Source of the DNA: Actinomycetota bacterium | Lineage (GTDB): Bacteria; Actinomycetota; Acidimicrobiia; Acidimicrobiales; UBA8592 | NCBI GenBank assembly: GCA_902565595.1 | Contig: CACFFD010000002.1 | Coordinates: 1 to 64,000, forward strand | Length of the DNA: 64,000 nucleotides | Direction of reading: 5' to 3' | Program-made: the position numbers and the translations under genes | Shown: piece after piece, positions 1 to 9,124 of the stretch | Numbering within the stretch: position 1 is the stretch's first letter | How the letters are laid out: the number at the start of each line of letters is the position of its first letter | Notes under the pieces: model-generated | What the model was told of the DNA's origin: nothing | What the model saw: the letters and a program-made list of their open reading frames with translations, nothing else | Database searches by the model: none

Positions 1-1371
1 GTTGAGACCTTGCCGAAGTCGATTGAAAATACTGACGAACTTGAAACACAAGTCTTCTCAATTCGGCGGACTCCAGAGTTATTAAGCTCCCCATTAGAGC
101 TAGAAGCTCTCGATAAAGATTTAGACTTATTGATGTCTTCTGTTCCAAGTAGCTCTTGTCTGGTCGTTGCAGTAGGTGGAGAGCCTGTGTTCAGCGTCAG
201 AGAGAATATTCCTCTTTCTTCAGGGACAAACGCAAAAGTTATTACTGCGGCATCCGCGCTTTTGGAATTAGGGCCTGAGTTTACATATGAAACTATCCTT
301 GCAGCTGAACGGGAACCTAATGAAGATGGGTCATTGCTTAGTACTGATCTTTATATCTTCGGAGGTGGTGACCCAGTCCTTATGACGAATTCATACATCG
401 AGTTATTGCCTGAGAATTTCAGTACGATACATACAAGCGCCGATCAGTTGGCAGATCTTACTGTCGGAATGAACATATTGTTTATTCAAGGGGCAGTTCT
501 TGTAAATGAATCAAGATACGACGAAAGCCGAACAGTCGAAAGTTGGAGCGAAGATATACAGGAACAATCGCTAATTGGGTCTCTGAGCGCCTCACTCCTT
601 GACCAAGGATATGACGGTTTAAAAAACAACTACAATTCTCAACGCGGGGTGGAGGACCCACCACCCTTAACTCCATCACGTGACCCGGCGATTAGATTTG
701 CTGCTAGTTTCGATGATCTACTCGAAGCTCGGAATGTGATAATTCTTGAATCTGGTCGTGAATTTTCTGGGATCTTACCAGACGACCTTGTCGTGCTGCT
801 CTCAATAGAATCGCCTCCCATGAGTCAAATTGTTAAACAAATGCTTGTTAACGATGACTCTATGACGGCAGAAATGCTAGTTAAAGAGATAGGGTATTCT
901 CGCTCTGGAGAGGGGAAGTCCAGTTCAGGCACCACTGGAATTACAGAAATTATTCGAGGAGCTGGCCTACCCGAAACTGGTTTACTAGTGGTAGATGGAT
1001 CTGGCATCAGCACGGGGAATCAAGCAACCTGTGGAATTATGCAGGGCATTGCAGACCATGAACCAGTCAAAGCGTTTCTCTTCGAGGCCTTTCCAGTGGC
1101 TGGTGTAGAAGGAACGATAGCGCAAGAATTTCAAAATTCTGTATTTAATGGGAACTTAAACGCCAAGGTGTCCTATACGGAAACAACAGTGGCCCTTGTA
1201 GGTTATTTTACGGCGGACTCTGGAGAAGAAATGACTATCAGCTTCATGGTAAACCATGACGAATCTGATGATTGGATTGAAACTGAAATAGATTCATTTT
1301 ACATAAGCCTGGGAAACGCCTTACGCACATTTAGTTCCGGACTTCCCATAGAACTCTTTGAGCCGAAGTAG
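1..1371 (+). CDS. PBP4/DacB-like (peptidase S13) protein, probable pseudoenzyme, 5' end missing
   Basis: Homologous to D-alanyl-D-alanine carboxypeptidases of family S13, which trim peptidoglycan stem peptides outside the membrane. Family landmarks are present: GGGDP near residue 118 and VVDGSGIS near 327 (numbered from the TTG at 10). All three catalytic motifs are altered. SxxK reads T73-N-A-K76, SxN reads D282-D-S284, and KTG reads K386-V-S388. The protein therefore probably lacks normal acyl-serine activity. No signal peptide is visible, and the frame is open from base 1, so the N-terminus very likely lies upstream of the window. The Lon-domain gene follows after 30 bp. Family placement is firm; loss of activity is inferred. 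Confidence 0.85.
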   Translation, partial: VETLPKSIENTDELETQVFSIRRTPELLSSPLELEALDKDLDLLMSSVPSSSCLVVAVGGEPVFSVRENIPLSSGTNAKVITAASALLELGPEFTYETILAAEREPNEDGSLLSTDLYIFGGGDPVLMTNSYIELLPENFSTIHTSADQLADLTVGMNILFIQGAVLVNESRYDESRTVESWSEDIQEQSLIGSLSASLLDQGYDGLKNNYNSQRGVEDPPPLTPSRDPAIRFAASFDDLLEARNVIILESGREFSGILPDDLVVLLSIESPPMSQIVKQMLVNDDSMTAEMLVKEIGYSRSGEGKSSSGTTGITEIIRGAGLPETGLLVVDGSGISTGNQATCGIMQGIADHEPVKAFLFEAFPVAGVEGTIAQEFQNSVFNGNLNAKVSYTETTVALVGYFTADSGEEMTISFMVNHDESDDWIETEIDSFYISLGNALRTFSSGLPIELFEPK

Positions 1372-1401
1372 GCAACCGATTATCGGTTAACGAGGAATGA
1401 A

Positions 1402-2031
1402 ATGACTATATTTCCAATGTTCCCACTTAGCATGGTTGTTTTCCCTGGTACTAAATTTACGCTACGTGTTTTTGAGTATCGATATCTGGAACTTGTTGAG
1501 TATTGTCTCGAGACAGGAGAAAGCTTTGGCGTTTGCCTTATAGAAAGAGGGCACGAAGTAGGCGGAGGGGACCAACGGCATGAGTATGGAACTCTTTCAA
1601 AAATAGAACAAATGGTTGAGACTGGAGATGGCAAGCTCGCAATTAGTTGCATCGGAGAGAAGCGTTTTCGTGTATTAGATTGGTTATTGGATGACCCGTA
1701 TCCAAAAGCAGATATAGAAATCGGAGAAGTCGCTGAGACGGGATTAATAAGTCGTCAGCGTCTGGATGAGATTGAAATTATTGAATCTGAAATTGCCAAG
1801 ACTATTTCTGAGCTATCTGGAAAGCAGATAGGTAGGACTACGCCAAAAAATTCAAATGTAATTGAAGAGTTGTACAATATTGCTGATCGTAGCTTTCTTG
1901 GGGCATATGACAAATATAGAATTCTTTCCTCGCATAATTTAGAAGCAAGGTTCGAACTTTTAAGACAACTGTTACACGAAACATATGAAATCTATAGACG
2001 AGAACTGAATCTGAGAAACCGACCAGATTAG
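1402..2031 (+). CDS. Stand-alone Lon substrate-binding (LAN/PUA-like) domain protein
   Basis: A 209-residue protein matching the N-terminal substrate-binding domain of Lon protease (PF02190). It opens with the typical PMFPLSMVVFPG segment, then an F-E-x-R-Y motif near residue 27, and later a G-x-x-R-F-R-V strand. The AAA+ and protease domains of Lon are absent, as in many actinobacterial homologues of this size. Residues 115-200 are helical and charged. The ATG is preceded by GAGGA. Role unknown; it may bind proteins or peptides in the cytoplasm. Confidence 0.85.
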   Translation: MTIFPMFPLSMVVFPGTKFTLRVFEYRYLELVEYCLETGESFGVCLIERGHEVGGGDQRHEYGTLSKIEQMVETGDGKLAISCIGEKRFRVLDWLLDDPYPKADIEIGEVAETGLISRQRLDEIEIIESEIAKTISELSGKQIGRTTPKNSNVIEELYNIADRSFLGAYDKYRILSSHNLEARFELLRQLLHETYEIYRRELNLRNRPD

Positions 2032-2081
2032 CTTGTAGTGCATATAGGAATCTCGCAGTAGTGTAATTGTTAAGGAGATAT

Positions 2082-2393
2082 ATGTTTGATTTTGGTATCA
2101 AGGATTCTGTTGGGAGAAAACTGACAGACCTTAAGGACACATTAGTGCAGTATGGTAAGCAGGAAGTCCGCGACCCACTAATTTCCTTGTTGAAATGGAC
2201 AGGATATGGATTAGTTGGGCTTATCTTTATAACCGCTGGCCTGGGTCACCTTAGCCTTGGTATCCTACGATTGCTTCAGTCTGAAGTTACGGCCCTTGAT
2301 GGCGGCCTTTCGTTTCTTCCTTACTTTATTATTTTTGCATTTCTTCTTCTTATCGCTACCCTCTCATACCGCTCAATTAAAAGCCGCCAGTGA
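2082..2393 (+). CDS. Holin-X-like (DUF1469-type) small membrane protein
   Basis: A protein of about 103 residues with a charged amphipathic N-terminus and two hydrophobic segments (about 37-60 and 75-95) ending in a basic tail. This resembles the actinobacterial holin-X/DUF1469 family, a name that does not imply lysis function. The ATG at 2082 is chosen over an upstream TTG because AAGGAG lies at 2072-2077. It overlaps the next small membrane gene by GTGA, suggesting coupled translation. Function unknown. Confidence 0.75.
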   Translation: MFDFGIKDSVGRKLTDLKDTLVQYGKQEVRDPLISLLKWTGYGLVGLIFITAGLGHLSLGILRLLQSEVTALDGGLSFLPYFIIFAFLLLIATLSYRSIKSRQ

Positions 2394-2614
2394 AATCCAT
2401 GCCCGATAAAGAATCACTTATCAGTCGTCAAGACATAGAGAAAAAATTCACTGAACTCAAAGAGGAGACAGATGAATTTAGTGGGCCGACCGTTTTGTCT
2501 CGTCGGATATTTGCAGTCGGTGGAGCAATTCTGGCTCTTTTGATGGTCTACTACGCAGGCAAAAGACGAGGTGAAAGAACTAAAACATTCGTAGAAGTAA
2601 TCAGGGCTGAGTGA
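2390..2614 (+). CDS. Small single-pass membrane protein (DUF3618-like)
   Basis: A 74-residue protein with a charged N-terminus containing SRQDIEKKFTELKEE and one transmembrane segment near residues 43-58, followed by KRRGERTKT. Size, layout and position after a holin-X-like gene recall actinobacterial DUF3618 proteins. The GTG start overlaps the upstream stop (GTGA); an ATG at 2399 is an alternative. Function unknown. Confidence 0.65.
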   Translation: MKSMPDKESLISRQDIEKKFTELKEETDEFSGPTVLSRRIFAVGGAILALLMVYYAGKRRGERTKTFVEVIRAE

Positions 2615-2621
2615 GGACCAC

Positions 2622-2846
2622 ATGAAGTGGGGGAATAAGGTGAGCAGATTTCTTATTATAAAGTTTCTGAAAGAAGGAATTCTTAGAGGTAGTTATATGT
2701 GGCTCTTTATTGGTGTCTTTACCACTTTTTTAAAGATCATTTCTATCGTCGGCTTGATAGAGAAAAAACGAAAATATTTTACCAGTGAACTAAAAGTGGG
2801 TGACCGTATCAATCTTCTTCAGTCGCCTCGAACAGCAGCGGAGTAA
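2622..2846 (+). CDS. Small membrane protein of unknown function
   Basis: A 74-residue ORF preceded by GAGGA with good spacing to its ATG. It has a basic N-terminus, a hydrophobic stretch at about residues 25-45, and a polar C-terminus containing ELKVGDRINLL. No family recognised. It is the third consecutive small membrane gene in the same orientation and ends 7 bp before trmI, so it is probably cotranscribed with its neighbours. Coding status rests on the ribosome binding site and context. Confidence 0.5.
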   Translation: MKWGNKVSRFLIIKFLKEGILRGSYMWLFIGVFTTFLKIISIVGLIEKKRKYFTSELKVGDRINLLQSPRTAAE

Positions 2847-2853
2847 TTTAAGT

Positions 2854-3630
2854 ATGGCTGCGCTCAAATACGGCGACTTAGTTCTATTAGTTGACTCCAA
2901 GGATCGACGTTACCTGATAACGATTACTCCGGATGGTGAGTTCCACACTCATTCGGGGTTTCTACGTCATAGTGACTTGCTGAAAACTAAAGAAGGGGAA
3001 TATGTAGAACTCTCATCAGGCAAATCGTATCTTGTTGTTAAACCGACAATGAGTGATGTAATTCTGAAAATGCCGAGAGCTGCTCAGATTATCTACCCGA
3101 AAGATATTGGCCACATACTGCTCGCTGCTGACGTATATCCAGGCGTTAAAATTTTGGAGTCAGGTGTCGGTTCGGGTGCGCTTTCTATAGCAATGTTAAG
3201 GGCTGGAGCAAACATAACTGGATATGAGCTTCGGGAGGATTTTGCAAATAGGGCCAAAAAGAATGTCTTAAATTTTTTTGGCGAGGAGATACTTGAGAAC
3301 TATGAAATCTCGATAAATGATATCTATGAAGGCATCAATGATACAGATTTTGAACGAGTTGTCTTAGACCTGCCCGAACCTTGGAAAGCTGTGCCACATC
3401 TTTCAGCCTGCATGGTCTCTGGAGGAATACTTGTTGCGTATACTCCGAGCATCACTCAAGCTATGAGACTTAGAGAGTCCCTAAAATCATCCGAGTTCGT
3501 TATGGAAGAAACATTTGAAGTTAGTAGAAGAGCATGGCACATTGAAGGTCAAGCTGTCCGCCCAGAACATCGGATGGTAGCCCACACAGGATTTATCACT
3601 CAAGCTAGATATGCAGGAAGCTTAAGTTAA
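2854..3630 (+). CDS. trmI: tRNA (adenine-58-N1)-methyltransferase
   Basis: Class I SAM-dependent methyltransferase that forms m1A58 in the T-loop of tRNAs. The N-terminal small domain (residues 1-85) precedes a Rossmann fold with motif I ILESGVGSGALS (about 103-114) and the TrmI motif DLPEPW (about 172-177). The ATG at 2854 is preferred to an upstream ATG at 2800, which adds a non-conserved extension overlapping the previous gene. In mycobacteria trmI also lies just upstream of the proteasome ATPase gene, so the synteny fits. The 3' end overlaps the convergent ferredoxin gene by four bases (TTAA). Confidence 0.93.
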   Translation: MAALKYGDLVLLVDSKDRRYLITITPDGEFHTHSGFLRHSDLLKTKEGEYVELSSGKSYLVVKPTMSDVILKMPRAAQIIYPKDIGHILLAADVYPGVKILESGVGSGALSIAMLRAGANITGYELREDFANRAKKNVLNFFGEEILENYEISINDIYEGINDTDFERVVLDLPEPWKAVPHLSACMVSGGILVAYTPSITQAMRLRESLKSSEFVMEETFEVSRRAWHIEGQAVRPEHRMVAHTGFITQARYAGSLS

Positions 3631-3860
3631 ACCTCGATAAAGATGCATTCTCCTGGACACTCTTCGGCAGATTCGATAGTGGCTTCTTCTTGCCCATCGG
3701 GGACAGCAGCAAGTCCTTCAGGCCCTCCTGGATCTGCGAAGACTTTATCGCCTTCTTTAACATAAGCAAGGCCATCGTCCAATAAGGTAAATACATCTGG
3801 AGCTATCTCTTCACAGAGGCCATCGCCAGTGCACAAATCCTGATCAATCCAGACTTTCAT
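3627..3860 (-). CDS. Small ferredoxin with a CxxDxxC cluster motif
   Basis: A 77-residue ferredoxin. Candidate ligands are C10, D13 and C16 in DLCTGDGLC, plus C68 in EECPGEC. The pattern Cys-x2-Asp-x2-Cys...Cys-Pro matches ferredoxins in which Asp replaces one cluster Cys, as in Pyrococcus furiosus ferredoxin, so it may bind a [4Fe-4S] cluster convertible to [3Fe-4S]. C72 is extra. Likely an electron donor to an oxygenase or reductase that is not adjacent. The start at 3860 has a strong upstream AGAGGAAG; upstream codons in the same frame are rejected. Confidence 0.88.
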   Translation of the reverse strand: MKVWIDQDLCTGDGLCEEIAPDVFTLLDDGLAYVKEGDKVFADPGGPEGLAAVPDGQEEATIESAEECPGECIFIEV

Positions 3861-4036
3861 AACTTCCTCTTTGACAAACAAACAAATTAATGTCCATGGG
3901 ACGAAAAATATTCTAGCAAATTTCAGAGAGAATTTCGCTACACACATAAAATTATCCACTGTCATTTAAAAGAAACCAGTAACCCTATTTCCTAGTTTGA
4001 TCTGTTCTTCGGATAAGGTCTCTATAAGGAGAAGAA

Positions 4037-5788
4037 ATGAACGAATCATCTGCGAAGTCTGAATTAACGAATGCGCTTAATGAGTTAAAAGAACTTAAGG
4101 CCCACGCTGATTTGTTAGCTGAACGCAATGCCCAACTTCGTGAGGTCAACAATCTTGCTCCTCGTAGGATTAGTCTTCTAGAAGAGAAGCTGAAAGAGAC
4201 AAAAAAATTACTCACAAAGGCTGCTTCAGAAAACCAAAATCTAGTTACTCTGCTAAAGGAAACACGTTCTCAAATTGCACAATTAAAGACGGAAGTTGAG
4301 AAGCTAAGTAAGCCGCCATCAGGCTATGGAGTCTTTCTGGGGGAAAATACTGATGGGACAGTGGACATACAATCTGCTGGGCGAAAAATCAGAGTTGAGC
4401 TTCATCCAGATATAAATGCCAAAGAACTTCGGACGGGGCAAGAAGTTCTTTTGAATGAGTCCTTGAATGTAGTTTCGGCGCGCGATGGTGAAAAGACTGG
4501 TGAAATTGTAACCCTGAAAGAGATTCTCTTTGATGGGAAAAGGGCTCTAGTTAAAGGGAGAACAGATCAGGAAAGAGTGGTAGATCTTTGCGACGACCTG
4601 CAGGGCGTTCAGATGGATCAAGGAACCTTATTATTATGCGCAACCAATGCCGACATACTTACTGAAATCATTCCAGAGCCCGAATTGGAAGATCATGTGT
4701 TGGTAGAAGTCCCATCGGTCACTTACAGCGATATTGGTGGTTTGGATAATCAAATTTCACAGATTACTGATGCTATTGAACTCCCATATCTCCATAAAGA
4801 TCTTTATGATGAACATGATCTTCCATCTCCAAAGGGAATGTTATTGTATGGCCCTCCTGGTTGTGGGAAGACGCTTATAGCCAAAGCGGTAGCAAACTCT
4901 TTGGCAACAAAAATCCAAGAGAATTCAGATGAGTCAAAACCCAAGAGTTACTTCTTCAACATCAAGGGACCGGAACTCCTAAACAAATACGTAGGAGAAA
5001 CTGAACGCCATATTCGACTGATTTTTGAAAATGCTCGACAAAAGTCAGAAGAAGGATGGCCTGTAATTATCTTTTTTGACGAAATGGAATCGCTGTTTAG
5101 AATACGCGGGAGTGGTATCAGCTCGGATATGGAGTCAACAGTTGTACCACAATTATTGGCCGAAATTGATGGTGTTGAAGCACTTAGAAATGTAATAATA
5201 ATCGGCGCATCTAACCGCGAAGACCTTATCGACCCAGCTATCCTTCGGCCTGGAAGACTAGACCTAAAAATTCGAATTGACCGGCCAAATCAGGATTCGG
5301 CTGTTGCGATATTCGGCCACTACGTCAATGAGAGAATTCCTATCTCCGCTGAAGTTGTCGACGAATTAGGCGGAGGAGATGGGGATAAAGCCTTAAGGGT
5401 ACTAGTAGAAAAATCAGTAGAAGAGATGTACGCGATAGAAGATCGCAATCAATTTCTTGAAGTAACATATCAAAACGGAGATAAGGAAGTTATGTACTTC
5501 AAAGATTTTGCTTCAGGAGCAATGATTGAAAATATTGTTAGGCGTGCGAAAAAACTAGCAATAAAACGTTTTCTCTCTACAGGGGAGAAAGGCTTAAATC
5601 TCGAAGACTTCATCAGCTCTATTCGACAGGAATTCCACGAGCACGAAGATTTGCCGAACACAACGAACCCCGATGACTGGGCAAAGATTTCAGGTAAAAA
5701 AGGTGAACGCATTACCTTTATCCGGACACTATTCAGTGATACTGATGAGCAACCTGCCAGGAAATCCATCTCAGGCCAATACCTGTAA
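4037..5788 (+). CDS. mpa: Proteasome-activating AAA+ ATPase (ARC/Mpa)
   Basis: Hexameric ATPase that binds pupylated proteins through its N-terminal coiled coil, unfolds them and feeds them to the 20S core. The coiled coil spans residues 1-95, an OB-type interdomain about 98-200, and the AAA+ module follows with Walker A GPPGCGKT near 272, Walker B IIFFDE near 345 and ASNRED near 390. The extreme C-terminus GQYL is the Tyr-containing tail that docks on the proteasome alpha ring. Length (583 aa) fits the family. AGGAGAAG precedes the ATG. First gene of the locus, with dop 9 bp downstream. Confidence 0.97.
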   Translation: MNESSAKSELTNALNELKELKAHADLLAERNAQLREVNNLAPRRISLLEEKLKETKKLLTKAASENQNLVTLLKETRSQIAQLKTEVEKLSKPPSGYGVFLGENTDGTVDIQSAGRKIRVELHPDINAKELRTGQEVLLNESLNVVSARDGEKTGEIVTLKEILFDGKRALVKGRTDQERVVDLCDDLQGVQMDQGTLLLCATNADILTEIIPEPELEDHVLVEVPSVTYSDIGGLDNQISQITDAIELPYLHKDLYDEHDLPSPKGMLLYGPPGCGKTLIAKAVANSLATKIQENSDESKPKSYFFNIKGPELLNKYVGETERHIRLIFENARQKSEEGWPVIIFFDEMESLFRIRGSGISSDMESTVVPQLLAEIDGVEALRNVIIIGASNREDLIDPAILRPGRLDLKIRIDRPNQDSAVAIFGHYVNERIPISAEVVDELGGGDGDKALRVLVEKSVEEMYAIEDRNQFLEVTYQNGDKEVMYFKDFASGAMIENIVRRAKKLAIKRFLSTGEKGLNLEDFISSIRQEFHEHEDLPNTTNPDDWAKISGKKGERITFIRTLFSDTDEQPARKSISGQYL

Positions 5789-5797
5789 GATTCACAT

Positions 5798-7309
5798 ATG
5801 GCAGTAAAAAAAATCTGCGGAATCGAAACTGAGTATTCCATTATCCACAAAGGTGTTGAAGACCCAAACCCTATTTGGGCTTCGTCTATGTTGATAACAT
5901 CATATGTTCAAGGGAACGAACAGGGGTTTCAAACTGGAATCGCCGATTCGGTTGTATGGGATTTTCAAGACGAAACTCCTGCGAATGACGCGAGAGGATT
6001 TGCTCCGGTCGGGTCTTTGCCTCCTATTGTTGAGACTCATTTAGTTAATGCAGTTTTAACTAATGGTGCTCGCTTTTACGTAGACCATGCACATCCTGAG
6101 CTCTCAACTCCGGAATGCCATAATGCTCTAGAAGTCGTACGATACGACAAGTCTGGTGAAGTTATCCTCCGGGAAGCTATGAAAGCAGCCAAATCATTTC
6201 TGCCGGACGGTGAAGAGCTTGTGGTGTACAAAGATAACTCTGATGGTAAGGGGAATTCTTATGGATGTCATGAAAACTATCTCATGGATCGCTCTACACC
6301 ATTTGGGGATGTAATTCGGCATGGAATAGCCCACTTAATTACTAGGCAGATATACACCGGCTCAGGAAAAATTGGATGCGAGGTAATCGGTAGCGATCCA
6401 GATGCTGTTAGCTACCAGATAACTCAAAGGGCTGACTTTTTCGAAGAAGAGGTCGGACTAGAAACAACTTTGAAGAGACCCATTATTAACACACGCGATG
6501 AGCCCCATTCAGACTCTGATCGCTATCGACGTCTCCATGTCATCTGTGGCGATGCCAACATGAGTGAATTTGCTACCTTTTTAAAGGTTGGCGCTACATG
6601 TTTTGTCTTAGCAATGGTGGAAGACAACTATATTGAAGAAGAATTCCTCTTCGATAATCCTGTTCAGGCGATGAAAGACATTTCCTACGACTTAACACTT
6701 TCACGACCTATTCAAAGAACAAACGGAAAATCCATAACTGCTCTTGAAGTTCAAAGCTATCTGTATGAAAGAGCAGAAGAATACGCAGAAAAAGGGGGAT
6801 TAGAATATGTGGGTGGAGACATAGGAGCCGACGTCTTAAGAGCTTGGAAAGAAGTTCTCATCGGTTTGGCATCAGACTTAAATGGTTTACACACGAGAAT
6901 AGATTGGATAGCAAAAAAGCGCCTTTTGGACAGTTTTGCTGAACGCCACAATTTGTCTTTTTTTGATGCACGGACACGATCCCTAGCAGTTCAGTATCAC
7001 GATATTAGAGATGAATTCAGCATCTTCAACAAATTAGAAATGGAGGAACTGACTGAGGCAAGCGGAGTAGAAGATGGTGTTGTTAACCCACCAAGTGAGA
7101 CGCGTGCTTACTTTCGAGGTAAGTGTTTACAGAAATGGCCAGAACAGATAATTTCAGCTAATTGGGATTCAATTGTATTTAAACTAGATGGAACAACTGT
7201 TAAGAGAATTCCGGTCTTAGATCCGCTAAAGGGAACTAAGAAAGATGTCGAGCAACTTATAGCAGAATGTGATACTCCTGCGGAATTAATCAATGCTATA
7301 GGGATTTAG
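5798..7309 (+). CDS. dop: Depupylase/deamidase of Pup
   Basis: Glutamine-synthetase-like enzyme that converts C-terminal Gln of Pup to Glu and removes Pup from substrates. The N-terminal ICGIETEYSI carries the nucleotide/metal-binding Glu residues. The insertion after residue 35 (WASSMLITSYV...) is the Dop-loop region that separates Dop from PafA. A conserved [11 protein letters not shown] segment lies near 227-237. Length (503 aa) is typical. It lies between arc and pup in the standard actinobacterial order. Deamidation is needed here because Pup ends in Gln. Confidence 0.96.
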   Translation: MAVKKICGIETEYSIIHKGVEDPNPIWASSMLITSYVQGNEQGFQTGIADSVVWDFQDETPANDARGFAPVGSLPPIVETHLVNAVLTNGARFYVDHAHPELSTPECHNALEVVRYDKSGEVILREAMKAAKSFLPDGEELVVYKDNSDGKGNSYGCHENYLMDRSTPFGDVIRHGIAHLITRQIYTGSGKIGCEVIGSDPDAVSYQITQRADFFEEEVGLETTLKRPIINTRDEPHSDSDRYRRLHVICGDANMSEFATFLKVGATCFVLAMVEDNYIEEEFLFDNPVQAMKDISYDLTLSRPIQRTNGKSITALEVQSYLYERAEEYAEKGGLEYVGGDIGADVLRAWKEVLIGLASDLNGLHTRIDWIAKKRLLDSFAERHNLSFFDARTRSLAVQYHDIRDEFSIFNKLEMEELTEASGVEDGVVNPPSETRAYFRGKCLQKWPEQIISANWDSIVFKLDGTTVKRIPVLDPLKGTKKDVEQLIAECDTPAELINAIGI

Positions 7310-7349
7310 CTCTATCATAGAGTTGAGGCTTATTTGTGAGGAGTTAGTG

Positions 7350-7556
7350 ATGGAAAATCAAAAATACTATGAATCAGATGATGAATCGGATTCACCACAA
7401 TCGACTGAAGATAAGGTCAATCTAGAAAAAGGCAGTCAGGTCAATACGAATGAGCTGTCGAGTGATTTGGATGATTTACTTGACGAAATCGATCAGGTTC
7501 TAGAGTCAAATGCAGAAGAATTCGTTAAATCCTATGTCCAAAAAGGCGGACAGTAG
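7350..7556 (+). CDS. pup: Prokaryotic ubiquitin-like protein Pup
   Basis: A 68-residue acidic, mostly disordered modifier ending in GGQ. The C-terminal Gln is deamidated by Dop before ligation to lysines by PafA. The helical Mpa-binding core is DLDDLLDEIDQVLESNAEEFVKS. The ATG at 7350 is chosen because GAGGAG lies at 7338-7343; an in-frame upstream ATG at 7323 lacks a comparable site. The 3' end overlaps the start region of prcB. Confidence 0.96.
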   Translation: MENQKYYESDDESDSPQSTEDKVNLEKGSQVNTNELSSDLDDLLDEIDQVLESNAEEFVKSYVQKGGQ

Positions 7557-8385
7557 TGGCAGCATACCTATAGCCGATACGATCAGTAGGATGACACTAC
7601 CAAGATTTACTCCAGAACAAGACCCTGGGCCAAACTTCCTTGCTCTTGTTGATGATGTGGGTATCCAGAATGCAGTTCGAAGTAGCCTGATAGATGACCT
7701 TCCTCACGGAACTACATGTGTCGCTATAAAGTATGACTCTGGCGTGATACTCGCTGGAGATAGAAGGGCGACCAGCGGTCACCAGATTAGCCATCGAACT
7801 ATGGAAAAAGTCTTTCCCGCTGATCAATACTCAGGTATCGCAATTGCTGGGGCGGCAGGTCCTGCTCTAGAAATGGTCCGTCTTTTCCAATTGCAACTTG
7901 AACATTACGAGAAAGTAGAGGGGAAGTCCCTAAGTCTCGACGGAAAGGCTAATCAACTTAGTCAAATGATTAGGCAAAACCTTCCTCAGGCGATGCAGGG
8001 GTTAGCTGTAATTCCCATATTCGCTGGATTCGACCTTCGTCAATCTACTGGAAGGCTATTTCAATTCGATGTCACTGGCGGTCGTTATGAAGAGGCAAAT
8101 TATGCCTCCACTGGATCGGGGAGCGTCCACGCAACCACAGTCATCAAAATGGGATACGAAGATCAACTTCAAGAATCTCAAGCAGTTGAACTGGCCGCAA
8201 ATGCAATTTTTGAAGCAGCTGATGAAGACTCTGCAACGGGCGGTCCTGATTTAATTAGAGACCTGTATCCGATCATTGCAAAAATTAGTGTAGATGGATA
8301 CGAGGCCGTCCCGACAAATGATGTGTCGACTATTTTCGGAACGATTATTGATAGCAGACGTTCCAAAGTATCGGGAGGTGAGTGA
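7534..8385 (+). CDS. prcB: 20S proteasome beta subunit
   Basis: N-terminal-nucleophile protease forming the catalytic inner rings of the 20S core. The propeptide is removed before Thr1, encoded at 7711-7713 in the motif LPHGTTCVAIKY. Core motifs AGDRRATSG and DEDSATGGPDL are conserved. The start is uncertain: ATG 7534 overlaps the pup 3' end, while ATG 7591 would give a shorter 40-residue propeptide. Neither has a strong ribosome binding site, so translational coupling to pup is likely. It ends 1 bp before the prcA start codon. Confidence 0.95.
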   Translation: MSKKADSSGSIPIADTISRMTLPRFTPEQDPGPNFLALVDDVGIQNAVRSSLIDDLPHGTTCVAIKYDSGVILAGDRRATSGHQISHRTMEKVFPADQYSGIAIAGAAGPALEMVRLFQLQLEHYEKVEGKSLSLDGKANQLSQMIRQNLPQAMQGLAVIPIFAGFDLRQSTGRLFQFDVTGGRYEEANYASTGSGSVHATTVIKMGYEDQLQESQAVELAANAIFEAADEDSATGGPDLIRDLYPIIAKISVDGYEAVPTNDVSTIFGTIIDSRRSKVSGGE

Positions 8386-8386
8386 A

Positions 8387-9073
8387 ATGAGTATGCCTTT
8401 CTATGTAGCTCCTGAACAACTTATGGAAGATCGTGCTGACTATGCAAGAAAAGGCATAGCACGCGGAAGGTCGTTAATTGGGGTGACTTACGAAGAGGGA
8501 ATATTGATCGTTGCGGAAAACGCTTCGAACACTCTTCGAAAGGTTAGTGAAATATACGACCGAATAGCATTTGCTGGGGTCGGCAAATATAACGAATTTG
8601 ATCAATTGCGGATTGCAGGAGTAAGGCATGCTGATTTAAAAGGGTATTCATTCAGTAGAGATGATGTTGATGCTAGAAGTCTGGCAAATCAATATGCGCA
8701 GATGCTAGGTCAAATCTTCACTCACGAGATGAAACCGATGGAAGTTGAGATTCTTGTTGCGGAAATCAATCAAGAAGGAGGATCTCCTTCTGGGCAGTTA
8801 TTTCATATTCTTTATGATGGGACAGTAAAGGATCACTCGGACTTTGCCGTACTCGGAGGAGATGCAGAAGTTATCTTTGAACGGTTTTCAAAAACTTACA
8901 GTGATAGTTTGACCCTTCGTGACGGAATTCAATCGGCTATCAACGCTCTTGCAGGGCCAGACCGAATTCTAGAGCCAGATGATTTAGAAGTCGCAGAGTT
9001 ATCTCATGTAAACGGACGAAGAGCGTTTCGAAGAATAGAAGGCGATGAACTTTTAGGGTTAATGCCGAGCTAA
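8387..9073 (+). CDS. prcA: 20S proteasome alpha subunit
   Basis: Forms the outer rings and gate of the 20S core and receives the ARC C-terminal tail. MSMPFYVAPEQLMEDRADYA is followed by RKGIARGRS, the characteristic N-terminal gate and H0 helix of actinobacterial PrcA. It also contains ENASNTLRKVSEIYDRIAFAGVGK-type core sequence. The start at 8387 is set by homology and by GGGAGGTGAG immediately upstream. The stop of prcB is one base away, indicating coupled expression and matched stoichiometry. Confidence 0.96.
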   Translation: MSMPFYVAPEQLMEDRADYARKGIARGRSLIGVTYEEGILIVAENASNTLRKVSEIYDRIAFAGVGKYNEFDQLRIAGVRHADLKGYSFSRDDVDARSLANQYAQMLGQIFTHEMKPMEVEILVAEINQEGGSPSGQLFHILYDGTVKDHSDFAVLGGDAEVIFERFSKTYSDSLTLRDGIQSAINALAGPDRILEPDDLEVAELSHVNGRRAFRRIEGDELLGLMPS

Positions 9074-9124
9074 AGAAGTTCTATAATGCTTGGGTCTGAG
9101 CCGAGTCTAATCTAGTGTTATCCC

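Noticed and set aside
2082-2846. Holin-like gene as sign of a prophage
   Set aside because: No lysin, capsid, integrase or attachment-site genes are nearby, and holin-X proteins are ordinary chromosomal genes in actinobacteria.
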